Origin: Nothopassalora personata
Lineage: Eukaryota > Ascomycota > Dothideomycetes > Mycosphaerellales > Mycosphaerellaceae
Direction of reading: 5' to 3'
DNA length: 64,000 nt
NCBI GenBank assembly: GCA_033816765.1
Contig: CM066288.1
Coordinates: 496,001-560,000 of the forward strand
The translations under genes and the position numbers were made by a program. How positions within the stretch are numbered: the first letter of the stretch is position 1; every line of letters begins with the position of its first letter. Below, in pieces: positions 9,148-21,702 of the stretch. Below the pieces are notes generated by a model that saw only the letters and a program-made list of their open reading frames with translations, did no database searches and was not told the origin of the DNA.

Positions 9148-11327
9148 CACCCCCTTAGCTCGTGCGGCTTATAGGTGAATAAGCTAATCGCATGTAATCG
9201 CGTGTACCCTATCTATTACCTATCACCCTACCTACCTACCTATAACGTAAGGCGTCGTTACTATACGCTTGTTAGAGCTCTATTGTGAGCTATATAGTAA
9301 GGCGCTAAGTTAGCGTTTTAGGTGAGGCTATTGTCCTAGCCTTACATCCCTATTTACAATCTTACTAAGTCCCTTACACTGCAGTTAACCTATATAATAG
9401 GTTCTAAGCGATGTGATTCTTATCCGGTAGGGTAGCTAAGCTATTCTTATAGTACTAAACGGTAAGGCGTGCTATCTCCCTATATTTTAACGGACATATA
9501 AGGTTGTAGATTCGAGTCCTAGGGGTTATTATATCTACTAAATTTATTACTTAGCCTATCGTCCGCTTTAATGTCCGCTCTATTCTTAATTAAAATCCTA
9601 GGTATTATAGTACGCTGTTACTTCGGCAATTAGGGTGCCTTACTACTATCTAATAACTACGTATATATAACTTCGGTTACGGTCTTAGAGAACTCCGCTT
9701 CCTACCTTAGGTAGAGATTACCATTTAGCTACGTCCTAGTAGGAACTCTTTTACCTAATGAAAGGTCTTTATAGCTTATAAAGGCCTTATCTTTCTACTT
9801 AGGGAAAGGGTAATCCTATCGACGGTAGTGCTACAGGTGCTACATACCTAGCGGGTAGAGATGTTGTCTCTAAGTAAGGTAAGGACGATAATAGAGGGAT
9901 TAACGATAATGTTATAGCGTTCGTTATAATATAGTAACGGATGTAGTGATAGTAATACTAATGCTACTAGTAGTAGGGAAGTTAATAGTGTTTCGTGTTA
10001 CGGTCCGGTACGATCGTGCACGTGGAAGAACTTCATTCGTTGGGAATAGGGACACGCGCTGCCAATGAGCGGGCGCTCTTGTGTGACTTAGAGCAGAGCG
10101 CTCTTAGTGCTCTACCGAGAGAGCAGGACAGACCGCGCCAAGACATGGCACTATATAGACGACGCTCTTTTGCAAGTAGATAGGAGCCTCGTGCTCAACT
10201 CATTTCAAGTATACACCATATACTGTTTGGGACCACTACCTTCTCAACGAGTCAGAGACATCACTGCAAAGATCCAAGCCCAGTTGGGATAACGTACAGC
10301 GGTTCCTAACATTTCGGCGCTCGTAATTAGCTACGCCGTTACTAGTACGTATACGCTATACCGCTACTAGTAATAGGGGTGTTTCCGGTCCTTTTACTAT
10401 AGGCTAATAGGAGTCCGAGAAACACCTACTAGTAATAGTAGTACTAGGGCAGCGCCGGTGAATAGTAGACGCTTACTCTAGCGGTAGCGGCGCTAGCGGC
10501 GCTAGGCGGTAGTACGGAGCCGGTAGAGGAGACAGTAGTACCGAACATACTATATAACCTCTACCGGTCCATGTTAGTTAGTTAAGGAAAGAGGAAGGGT
10601 TTAGACCTAAAGAGGTGTTTTTATATAGTCCTACTACTAGTTCCTTCCTAATATAGTATAGAAGGATAAAAGGGAAGTCGCGCTTAGTAGTAGCTAATTA
10701 CTATGTCGTTCTATATCGCTACTATAATACGCCAAGGAGAAGAGTCCTATAGTTAAAGCCTAGTACTAGTAACTGTCGAGAAGAGCTACTACTAGTATAG
10801 TAGTAGGCCTACGCTTCTTAGGCGTTGTTATCACCCCCTAAGGTAATGCGGCTAGTATTAGCATCTATAGTAGGCGCTAAGGAGCGTAGGTCTACGCCTT
10901 CCTTAGCTATATTAAGCAGCTCTACGAAGCGCCTATACTTTTGTAGTAGTAGTAGCTTAGTAAGCCTATCTATAGGTATGTCGTTAGTATTAAGATACCG
11001 AATCTCGATATCTCCTCGCTAGTTTCTCTAGCGGAGCTAGTAGTAGTAGATGTTAATATAGCGTAGCTTAGTGTTAAGCTTTTACCCTTACTAGTTAATA
11101 AGTCGAATAGTCTAGGTATTGTTATAGTATAGGTGTATATACTAGTTAAACTCGAGATAGATCTCGGCGAAGATGCGTTCCTACTAGATTAGCTCTAATG
11201 CCGCTTATAATAGGCTAAGGAGTTCGGCTTCGGTTAAGGACTTAGTAATAGTAATCTACTTAGATACTTTATAGTCGACTAGTCTGCCGAAGAGCATAAA
11301 GATCTATCCGCTAGAGCTAGTCCTATC
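9148..11327 (-). pseudogene. Copia E 3' part with RNase H remnant (interrupted by a solo LTR)
   Basis: At about 11050-11330 the minus strand reads a Copia RNase H segment, including LTEAELLSL and, after TAG read as Trp/Gln, a WWERIFAEI-like run. The rest (about 9160-11050, apart from the A-type solo LTR) holds no protein I can recognise; it may be a long 3' non-coding part or another decayed piece. Confidence 0.65.
9996..10311 (+). repeat. Solo LTR of the A family (A1-type U3)
   Basis: 316 bp, very like the A1 LTRs with a few base changes, flanked by the TSD TTTCG (9991-9995, 10312-10316). Not RIP-altered although embedded in RIP-altered Copia DNA. Its ORF-like stretches are LTR sequence, not genes. 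Confidence 0.92.
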
Positions 11328-11519
11328 TATTATAAGTAGGTGTAAGTACGTAGTCGGATAAGGTATAAGTCGAATAGACGGTCTATCTAAGAGAGGTGCG
11401 GAGGGCGCGAGGTAGATATATAAGCGCTAAGCCCTCGGGCCGGCTTAGTTAGCGGCGCGCGCGGGGTCTACGTACGTGCGCGCGGGTTTAAGTAAATAAT
11501 AGGCGCCGGTACGGTAACA
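11328..11519 (-). repeat. Element D 3' LTR
   Basis: 192 bp. It contains TCGAATAGAC (11370-11379), which on the element's strand is GTCTATTCGA, the proposed self-primer. Next to it at 11520-11530 is the C-run that is the polypurine tract on the minus strand. Confidence 0.85.
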
Positions 11520-14500
11520 CTACCCCCCCTTCTAAGAGTACGCTCCGGAGTACTCTTTCCTCCTCTTACATCTATTATTGCCATTATAAATGTCTCATCA
11601 TCTATTAGGTCGTTATCTATTACGTCTATCTCGTCGTTCGTCGTATCGTACGTACCGTCGTTACTCGTTATCTCGTCCACCTCGTGACTATCTATAATGC
11701 TACGTAATGTAGGTAGACTATTACGGCGACACGGCGTAGTAACCTTAGTTACTATCCGGACGGTGTCCCTCCCGTATGTACTAAGCTCGTCGTATAGGCG
11801 CCCTATACCGTAGTAACTCGCGCTATCTAGGCGGCTATATACTATGTTCTAATAATTATTAGCTCCGCTACTATTATAACTCGCGCTACGTAGGAGCTCG
11901 GCTTTAGGTACTCGGTCTACTTATTAAATAGGATCGTTATTGCGACGCGTATCGCTCTCTTTCTTATAAGTCCTAAGGCCTAGTCCCGCCGGTATTAGAG
12001 CCATCGCTACTGCATTAGGACCTATGCGCGCTATGCGCATACCTATAGCATTCTCATTTACGACCTAGTCTATAGGTAGTTAAAAACTAGGTAGTTTAGT
12101 CGCTCGCGGGTAGTTGTAGTACAAGTCGGCTATAGAGGCGGCGGTAGTCTCGATAACCTAATCCGTAGCTTTATAGGATAGCCGGTTATATCTAACGTAC
12201 TTCACTAGGTACTCCTAATATAGCTACCTACCTCCTACTAGTACTCGGCTACGCGGCCATGTCTTCTTATAGTCGAGGATCTACTCGACTTCCTACTAAT
12301 CGGGCTCGGCTAGGTTCGCGTCGGGTTAATGCTACTCGTCGTTAATAATACGGATCGGTAGAGGTGCGGGTTAAACTTATCCTTACACTAGTAGGTGCAC
12401 TAGTGCGAGAAGATACGAATAAAAGTAGTTATCGATATTTATAGTAGGTAGGAGCTCTACTTTATAAGTGTTACCCGGAAGCACCTCCGTAATTACGTGT
12501 AGGCCTAACTACCTAACATCTATCTTTCTCGAAGGGCGCTCTATAGCCTAGTTCTTAGTGCTAACCTACACCTCGTCGCCTTCGTTATATCGAGGTACTA
12601 GCGTACGATTCTAATTAGCGTACTTAGCCTATACGGCTTATGCTAACGCTATCTACTAACGAAGGTATTATTGCATATCGTGCATCTTTACTATAAAGCG
12701 GTCTACTGCTTTAGTATCTAAGCGTTACCTATAGGGTATAAGTAGCATTAGGAGGTCTAGCTCGAGTTTAGAGAATCTTAGGTTACGACTAGTGTTAGTA
12801 TAGAAAGGTAATACACCTATTATAGCTAATACTACGTTATTAGCTATAAACTTAGCGAGGGGAGTCTAATCTAGCTAGTCGTCCTAGGCGTAGTTAACGA
12901 ACATTCGCTAATACTACTCTATTGCCTTATTCGTATTCTTAGACTATCTATTAGTCTTAGGGTAGTATACTAATAAAAGCTTTTACTTAATCCCTAATAA
13001 AGCGTAAAGGCGTCTCTAGAATGCGGATACCTATTATGTGCCTCGGTTAGAGACGATGCTCTTCGGTAGTCCGTACCTACTAAACACATATCGTAGATAT
13101 ACGAGCGCTATATATTCCGTACTTATTAACTAGACTAGGATTATGTGTTTCTCCTTCGTAAGTCGGTAGGTAACTGTAAGGGCATTCTTATAGGTTTACC
13201 TATCTAGTGCGCTCTTGCCTTTCGGTAACTAAATAACGAAGTCTATCGCTATATCCTCCTATGCTACGAAGGGAACCGGTAACGGTTTTAGCAACCCTAG
13301 GTATTAGATGTTAGTACTCTTATTTATGCGGTATATTCTATACGCCCGTACGTAGTTCTTAACGAATCGTACTATGCCTAGCTACACGTAATTACGTGCT
13401 ACTAACTCGTACGTCTTCTTATCGCCTATGTAGCCGGCGACCGTATAGTCGTAGAAGGCCTATGTTATACAAGTACGTACGGGCACCTCGCTATCGTCGA
13501 GTACTTCTTCGGATTCGGGCGGCACGAATAGGCTATATCCGCCGTAGATATTCTTTATATATATTATGCCTCCGACGGGTACTACGTACCTATCATCTAG
13601 GCGATACTTACGTAGTAGGGAACACGGCTAGTCGTTCTCTAGTTATCGCACTACTTCTTTAGCCTCTAGCTATGCGTACAGTTCTCGGATCGTAGTCGTT
13701 AGAGGTATAACGACATTATTCGCGTAGGCGCTTAGTCGCGTGGACGAGATATTAAGTATACGATCGGGGCTAAGTAAAATCTAATGCTACTATTAGTTAC
13801 GCGGATCACTTAGACCCCCTAGCTTCGGTAGGTCTTATAAGCGTCTCGTTAGGCTATCGGGCTTCGTTCCCTACACTCCTAGTCTATATACAATCTTAAA
13901 GAAGAACTAAGAGAGGAACTCGGCCTATCTTACCTAGCGACGATTTAATTACTTCGTGCTTATAAACCACTCTAGGTTCTTACAGTTAGAGTACACGAGC
14001 GTCGGCTTATCCTCTACTAACTCTGGATTAGGTAGATTTTTATAATCATCTATACCGAACTCGTTAACGGTAAGCTCTAGACGCTATTCCTTAAAGGCTT
14101 AGACGATAGCTAGTAGCTCCTTATTATAGATGTCGTAGTTATACTACTGTAGATCTATCTTCTTAGATATGTATACGATTAAGTGCAACACTCCCTCCTA
14201 ATCTCTTTACGATAGGACTGCCGTAGTTATATAGTCTAAAGCGTCTATTTCTAGGATAGTCTCACGCCCTAGGTAGAAGTGCTTTAATGTTAGCGTATTA
14301 ATAAATACTTACTTTAATACATCGAATGCTTATTAACAAGCCTCTAACCATTCCTATAGTACATTCTTACGGGTTAGCTTAGTTATTAGTAGGTAGATCT
14401 TACTAAAGTCCTTAATAAATCTACGATAGAAATTGGCGAACCCTATAAACGACAGTATGTCGGTAACATTAGCGGGTGTAGGCTAGTTCTTAATACATTT

Positions 14501-16560
14501 AATCTTCTTAGGGTCTATCTTAATCCCCTTGTTCGTAATAATAACTCTAAGATATGTAGTTTCGTGCCTAAAAAACTTACACTTATCGATATCTAATTAT
14601 AGTCCCGTAGCATCTAGTCTCTTAAGGACTTTCATTACATGTTATATATACTCTTCGCGTGTCTTACTAAACACGAGTGTATTATCGAGGTAGTAAGAGA
14701 TAAAGTTATCTAAGAACTCTCTTAAGGTGTCGTTAATAAACGACTAGAAGGTACCGGGCGTATTGCATAATCTAAAAGGTATAACTACGCATTTAAACTG
14801 CCTATATCTTATCGTGAAGGCTGTCTTCTATTTATTACTAGCTATAATGCGGATGCGGTTAAATGCTATAATAATATCTAGCTTAGTAAACTATTATACG
14901 CCTACAATACGATCTAGCGTTTCTTAGAAGAGAGGAATAGGATAACGGCTCTTCGTAGTAATTGCGTTTAGGGCTCGGTAGTCGACGTAGACTCGTAGTC
15001 CACCTCCTAGCTTCTTAACTATTAGGATAGGTACTACTACTAGTAATACGCTACGTTATATTACGCCCTTCTTAAGTTAGTCGTCGAGCTATTTCTTAAT
15101 TACCTCGTTCTCTCGTGTAGAGAAGGAGTATAGTCGTCGAAAGGGCGGTATCTAGCTAGCCTTAAGCTTAATCTCGTAATCGATACCTAGTCGTCGCGGT
15201 AGTACTTTGTCTACCTCTTTACGGCTAAATAGTCTTACCATTTCCTAAAATTCTAGCGGTAGTAATAGGATTGGGTCCTAATCCTTATCCTTTAGATTCA
15301 TAAACTTTTAATGATCGTCTACCGATATAGCGGAGGCATTTAGTTACCACTAGGTGTATTTACCATAGGGCTCTTACTCTTTTCCCTCTATGTAGTCCTA
15401 GGTATTACTATCTACTAGCATTGCCGCGTCGCCTCCTTATACTAGCTTTACTCGTATACTAAATGCCTTTAATGCATACGTAGACAGTGGATCACGGGCT
15501 ACCTACCTATCTAGGTCTTCTTTAGGATCGAACATCTACATTATGTAAATCTTACATCCCTTAAAGCCTTTACGGCGGCTTATACGCCTTAGGGCTTTAG
15601 CAGTAATGGGCTGGATGTCGATTTTAGGTTCTAACGCTACCGAAGCCTTTTTCTCGGTGCGTCGTACTAGTCGTTTTAGAGTGTTAGGTCCGTCCGCGGG
15701 TAGAGGATGCCGTACGTGTTATAACGACTCTACCTTATCTTACACCTCTATAGGAGGCGTATGCCTTATCGTAGCTTTCGTTAAGTGCGTCTCTTACACT
15801 ACCGCTAGTTCCTTATCTTCGATAAAGGGCTATATATACTTCGGTATCGGAACCGGTAACGGCTCGGGCATAGGTATCTCTATCTATAAGATGCTAATAG
15901 GCGTAATGCCCTTATCGTTAATAGATTACACGCACATAGGCTCGTCGCCTAGTATGTAGTTCTCTCGGCAATACTGTAAAAACAGGGTTATAGTTCCTAA
16001 CGTATAGTAGAATATAGGCTAATGCTCGTCGTACTATAGACGGCCGAGGATAACATCGTATTCTAGTAATGTGCAGTAGCTAACTCGCGTCTTAACGTAG
16101 TTACTGATTTAGACCTATGCCGTTATTTTATAGGTAATTAGTTTACTAGTAGGTTAGCTATCTACTAACATTAGCCCTATGGGGTCAGGCAATTAGATTA
16201 GATTAAGTTCATTTCTATACGTAAAATCGATATTGAAGTACGTAGAGTTAGTACCGTTATTATAAAAGGATTAAGTAGGGATCTTACTATTTACTATACA
16301 TAGCATAACTAGATAAGAAGCTATTACTAGGTTGTGTTTATCTATAGAATGGTTTACTACTAGTAGGGAGTGTACTAATATACTTAGTCCCTTACCTCTA
16401 TCTAGAGGCTTCTTTTCATAATCTCGTAACTCTCATAACTCTAACTCGTCTCGTCTACTGTATGTTACGCTTATAGAGTAGACTATGCGGTTTCCGAACC
16501 GCCGCCGGTAGTGTTATTACTACTATTACGTTAGTTGTTCTTTAGATTATAGCCTAGAGC
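11450..16560 (-). pseudogene. pol: Element D pol remnant
   Basis: The C-terminus (DDETF...PERTLRRGGSVTVPAP, about 11480-11610) matches the C-terminus of element C Pol. The RT active-site region at about 14649-14702 reads [16 protein letters not shown] against [16 protein letters not shown] in C, so the second Asp of YLDD has become Asn, as RIP would produce. Many TAG codons. End points are estimated by alignment with C. Confidence 0.75.
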
Positions 16561-18530
16561 GTATAGACGACGGCTAACATCCTTTAGTAGGTATTAGTCG
16601 TAGTCGACACGACGGTAACCTATCTCTTCGTACTTTATATACTTGTTCTAGTCGATGCATACTTATACCTTAGCAGTATCTAGTAGTTATAGGTACTAGT
16701 ACTTCTATAGGCGATCGGCCTACTTAGTCTTAGAGTTAGGATTAGTAGGCGTGTTATTACTTCCGCCTCCGCCTCTACCTATACCTCCGTCCTTCTTACT
16801 GTCCTTATTATCGTTACCCTTAGTGTTCTTACTAGGGGTCTTCTTATTATACTTAAGGTTATATTGCTCGAATTTGTCCTTATAGTTATATAATGTAGCT
16901 ACGACCTACTCGAGGGTTATGCTAGCGGTATCGTCGTTTATAATGCGGTTCTCGTATCTCGCATTTAGCTTACGTAGTAGGAAGTCCTTTTCGAGCTTCT
17001 TCTCTATAGCGCCTCTATCTAGATCGACGATGTCTACATTCTCGCGGAAGTTAGGGTAGAATTCGCTAAACTTCTTATTAGTACCTTATTCTAGAGTAGT
17101 AAGCTTCGTTAAAGTAGTAGCATAAGTATTGCGAGTGCCGTAGCGGGCTACTAGGTCGTCTATTATGTCGTTAACCGAGGTATAAGCCGCTATCGTGCCG
17201 TTCGTAACCTTAGTAAGACTCGGTATCTTAGAGTCGATATACTTCTAAGCCGAGTTCTTAAGCTAGCTCTAGACGTTCTATAGTAACGTAGTAACGGTAC
17301 GGTACTTAGAAGCTACTAGCTTAGCTTTAGCGGTACGCTGCCACTCCTCGAACTTAATGCCCTTCTTATCTTAGGGGTTAAACTCCTTCGGTGCCTTCGG
17401 CTCGCTTAATAACTTAATACTAGTAGTTATAGTAGAGTCGTAAGTAGTGTAGCGTAACTTCGGTTCCTTACTCTTACTATTCTTCTTAGACCTCGAGCTC
17501 TTACGCTTACGACTATAATAACTACGCTCGTCGCTATCGGACGAGTCGGAATCGGAAGAGTCTAAAGATAGGTCGTTATCTACACGAGTAGGCTTCTTAC
17601 TACTATTCTAACGACGCTCTAATAACTCTTCGGATTTAGTTCGCGGAGGCGGTAACTCCTTCCGTAAGTCTTTACGTTACTTCGACCGGCTACGCTTCTT
17701 ACGCTTCTCCTTCTTAAGCTCCTTAATGCGCTTCTTAGCATCTACGAGCTTCGACTTAGCGTCCTTACACTATGTACGGTACACTACCTTCGCGGCCTTA
17801 ACCGTAGCTAACTCGGTCCTAGCCTTGTCTAACTTATCTAGGTCGATAATAACTTTATCGGTGTACTTAGTAAGCTCGGCCTTTAGCTTATCTACCTCGG
17901 CTTGCCTCTAATCGGTATCTACCTATATAATAGCTACTTTATCCTTAAGACGGTCTATCTGTTCCTTCGCGTCCTTAGCCTTACGAATGTTAATGCGGTT
18001 AGCTAGTTAGAGTGTGTCAATCGTCTTATAAGCTCGTCTATAATCGGACTCGATGTCGCGGAGGATTTTATAGATCTCGATAGGGTAGTCGTTAACTCGC
18101 TTCTTAAGTTTCTTAGTACTTAACCCGTTAAGGGACTCGAATGCGTCTTGAAACTAATTAATAGTAACCTCCTCTTCTTCGTTCCTAGGACGAGTTCGTT
18201 GTTCTCGTTCTTATCCTTAGTTACATCCTCGATATACTTATTACTATATAGGTTAGCTAAGTTAAGCTCGGCCTCGGCGTCCTCCTCTTTAATCTCTTAG
18301 AGTCGGTCGAATACCTTCTTATGCTACTTATAATAGGTGTTGTTCTCGGTAGTAAGCTGCCCTAGGACCTCCTCTTCTCTACCTTATGTTTATGTCGCGT
18401 CGGCGTTTATCGCGTCGGTCGGTAGGACGAAGAGGGAGGATCTACTAATATTTACGCGACGTACGCGCCGGTTAGTATACGCCGTAGCGTCGTCGTCGCT
18501 ACCGTCATTCTTTCTCGCTATAACTGTCGT
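16455..18530 (-). pseudogene. gag: Element D gag remnant
   Basis: At about 17341-17430 the minus strand reads TTSIKLLSEPKAPKEFNP, matching TTGIKSSTEPKAPTKFDP of element C Gag. Boundaries are estimated from C. Frames are interrupted by TAG codons. Confidence 0.7.
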
Positions 18531-18666
18531 GTTAGCCTTAGACTTACTTAAGGTACGACTCGATTAAGTCGGGTACCTAATATCTTAGTACTTTCTCGCG
18601 TACTGTCGCGTTACTCTTACGATCTCCCGATTGTAGCTTCTCGTGTCTTACTATACGTTAGTAATA

Positions 18667-18676
18667 GTCTATTCGA
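18667..18676 (-). promoter_or_regulatory. Putative self-priming PBS of element D
   Basis: On the minus strand TCGAATAGAC lies two bases inside the 5' LTR and pairs with GTCTATTCGA in the LTR (intact in the 3' LTR copy at 11370-11379; the 5' copy has one C-to-T change). Confidence 0.6.
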
Positions 18677-18678
18677 AG

Positions 18679-18870
18679 TGTTATAAGTAGGTGTAAGTAC
18701 GTAGTCGGATAAGGTACAAGTTGAATAGACGGTCTATCTAAGAGAGGCGCGGAGGGCGCGAGGGAGATATATAAGCGCTAAGCCCTCGGGCCGGCTTAGT
18801 TAGCGGCGCGCGCGGGGTCCACGTACGTACGCGCGGGTTTAAGTAAATAATAGGCGCCGGTACGGTAACA
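18679..18870 (-). repeat. Element D 5' LTR
   Basis: 192 bp, TGTTATAAG...CGGTAACA on the plus strand, paired with 11328-11519 and followed by the TSD CTATC. Confidence 0.85.
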
Positions 18871-18875
18871 CTATC

Positions 18876-21496
18876 GACGTTTATGCCGTAGGAGGCATCT
18901 AATGCACCGAAGAACTTATAGTTCTTACCGAGATGTTTAGGTTAACTATATAGGCTAGTAATGTGCTTACTAGCGCTATACATAAGGTAGAGGTTCTTAG
19001 TCTCTAGGAGGTAGCGTAGGTACTAGTCTATAAGCTTTAGATACGTGTCTATTAGCTTAGTTAGATACTGCGAAAGCATTAATAGGGAAAAGGCAATGTC
19101 CGGGCGTGTATATATTACTACGAAGTTAAGGGATCTAATGCGTTATTAGTAAGTAAGGATCTTAATAGCTTCTATAACATAGCCTTTAGGCACCGTCTAG
19201 TTAAGGTGTTAATCTACTAGTACATTTATCTTACGTACGCTAGTAGATATACTAAACTTAGTAGCGAGCTTCTCGATGTAGTCCTCCTATAAGAGCTATA
19301 GCAGTCTCTTCTACCGATCTCGTATTACCTTAATTCCTAGAAACTAGGTAAGATCTCTAAGCTCGTGCATCTCGTACTTAGTAAGTAGACGCTTCTTAAT
19401 ACTAAGTACATAGTCCTTATGCTTACGGTAATATAGTATAACTAGGTCGTCTACATAAAAGAAGAATATAACCTTATTATTATAGTAGATACATTCGGAG
19501 TCCGAGAGAGGAACTATTCTAAGGGAGGCTAGCGTCTCGGTGAGGGAGTTGTACTATAATAAAGGGGACTCCTTCAGTCCGTAGAGGGCCTTAACTAGTT
19601 TAAGAGCGTGTCTATCGGTAGAGCGATCGATTCTAGGAGGCGGCTATAGATACATAGTGTATAGTAGGTCTAAGTTTAAGAAGGCGTTAATAACATTAAA
19701 CTGTTTAGCTTCTAGGTCGAAGCTCGCGGCTATAGTACAGTAGAGGCGAAACATGCTTACTAGCAATGTAGCGGCGTATATATCTAAGTATATACCCTAT
19801 AGATCGCCTCTTACGTATAGCCGGGCCTTAAAGCTCTTTAGTATACTATGCTTATCTAACTTGTACTTATACACCTACTTTAGCAGTAATGGTAGCTAAA
19901 GTCCGTCCTCTTACTAAGCATTATAATCCTTCTCTTACTATATAGTCTATTTAAACGTGCCAGTTAAGACTACTTTAGTAAACTCTTTAGCTATAGCTTT
20001 ACGCTATTATTAGGCGAAGCGGTACTTTATAGCGGCTCGGTAGTTTAGAGGTTCGGACGGAAGGTTATCGCGGTGCATCGACGTAATAGTGTTAATAGTA
20101 CGTATAGGGGAGGATCGGCGTGTTCGTACGACATCGTAGTACTTACGTCCTAGGTAACGAGGTCTCGGGCGGATGCCCGCTATCTAGCTAATAATAACGT
20201 TAGCGACTATAATATTATGTAGAGCATAGTAGAAGTAGGCGGTTCGGAGCCTCTTCCTAGTATCGGTAAGGGTGTAGTTAGAATTAGGGGAAAACTTATC
20301 TATTTAACTAAGTTCTTCGAAGGGGATTACTAAAGGAGGAGCGGTAGCGACGTCTAGAGTCGTTAAAGCATCTATGTCTACTATAATCTCCTTACGGTCT
20401 TCCTCTATAAGTGTATCTATCAATTACTACTTAAAGTCGTTAATATACTATTAAGACGCGTTACTGTTAACCGCGTTATTTTAATGGCTATTGTTATAGT
20501 CGGAGTTCTCTATACTCTTATTAGTCGATAGTTCGACCCCGGATTTAACCTAGTCTCGTAAAAGTGTAGGGGTTGTAGCGTCATTTAATAACGGCCAATT
20601 AAGTAGCTAGAAACTACTATTACCTTTAGGTTAGTTAAATGTTACTAGCGCTCGGTGTTATAGCTAGTGTAGTTCATGCCTAAGTAGTAATTATTAATAG
20701 GCGTGTTAACGAGGGTTTTAATAGAGCGGCTACTATTAAGCCTATTCTTCTACCCCCTCGGCCTATGCTATGTCCTACTTATAGTGAGCTACATATAGGT
20801 CGTAGTACTATTTAGGCTCTTTAGCCGGTTCTACTATTGCGATGTTCTTAATAGGGGTTAAGTAACTAGCAGTAAGAATTAATAGGTCGTAGAACGTAGT
20901 CTTATTAAAGAGGACGTCCTTTACCCGCATAACCCTATCTTTCGATAGGTCCCACACCCTATAGATGTTAGTAGAGTCGTAGCCTATAAGGTATCCGATA
21001 AGTGCTCGTTCTTTAAGCTTCTTAGTCTTACCTAGTTAAGTAGTACTATAAATGTACACGTAGGCTAGGCAGCCGTACACTACTATATAGCCTACATTTA
21101 GTACCCTGCCTATTGCTAATTCGAAGGGAGTCTTCTAGCCTTTTAATTGGATTAGTGACCGCTAGAGAATGTAGACGGCAGCTACTATGCATTCATTCTA
21201 GAGCTTTTTAGGTAGGCGAGCATAAATGCGGATTATACGAGACATCGTAATAATAACGCCGCCCGCTCGTTCTACTAGGTCCTAGTTAGACGCGTAATTA
21301 GTAGTGTTATACCACTCAATTTAATTATTGTTAATAGTTAAGCGGAAGGCTATACTAATAGCTACTTTATTATCGCTATAGAAGTAAATAAACCTACGCC
21401 TAATGAACTTAATAAAGCTAAGTAGGCTATTAAAGTAAGCTAATACTAATAGTTAGTCCCTATTCTTAATAGTGAATTAAAAGTGCCCGTAGGTAT
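18876..21496 (-). pseudogene. pol: Copia E pol remnant: RT and part of integrase
   Basis: On the minus strand, FFYVDDLV at about 19443-19470 is the Copia RT active site; YLRYLLETKNLYLMY at about 18980-19030 is the linker before RNase H; and at about 20880-20990 STNIYRVWDLSKDRV followed by KDVLFNKTTFYDLL is the typical end of a Copia integrase. TAG stops throughout. The integrase part is cut by element B. Confidence 0.8.
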
Positions 21497-21702
21497 TGTC
21501 ACGAGGCTACAGTGCGAGAGTGCAGGGGTGTAGTATTAACAAAGTCGATAGCTAAAGAGAGAAGTAGGTTCTAAGGTCGAGGCCTATACTTAAGGGCCGA
21601 GGTGTCGCGGGTCGGCTTCGGGCCGGGCTGAGTCATCCTGGTCACGTGCTCTGAGGTCACGTGATCCATCCCAAATCCTTCACTTGCGGAGCGGCCGTGA
21701 CA
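21497..21702 (-). repeat. Element B 3' LTR
   Basis: 206 bp, TGTCACGAGG...GGCCGTGACA. The pol frame runs into it and stops at 21571. On the minus strand a TATA-like AAGTATA is followed about 34 bp later by AGCTATCGA, the proposed self-primer. Confidence 0.92.

Larger units (their letters stand above)
11328..18870 (-). mobile_element. Element D: RIP-altered Gypsy element of the C family
   Basis: 7,543 bp with 192-bp LTRs (11328-11519, 18679-18870) and a perfect TSD CTATC (11323-11327, 18871-18875). Its LTRs, Gag, RT and Pol C-terminus all match intact element C (7,539 bp), but the frames are broken by TAG codons. The two LTRs differ by several C/T or G/A changes. It sits in the RNase H to RT region of Copia E. 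Confidence 0.9.
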
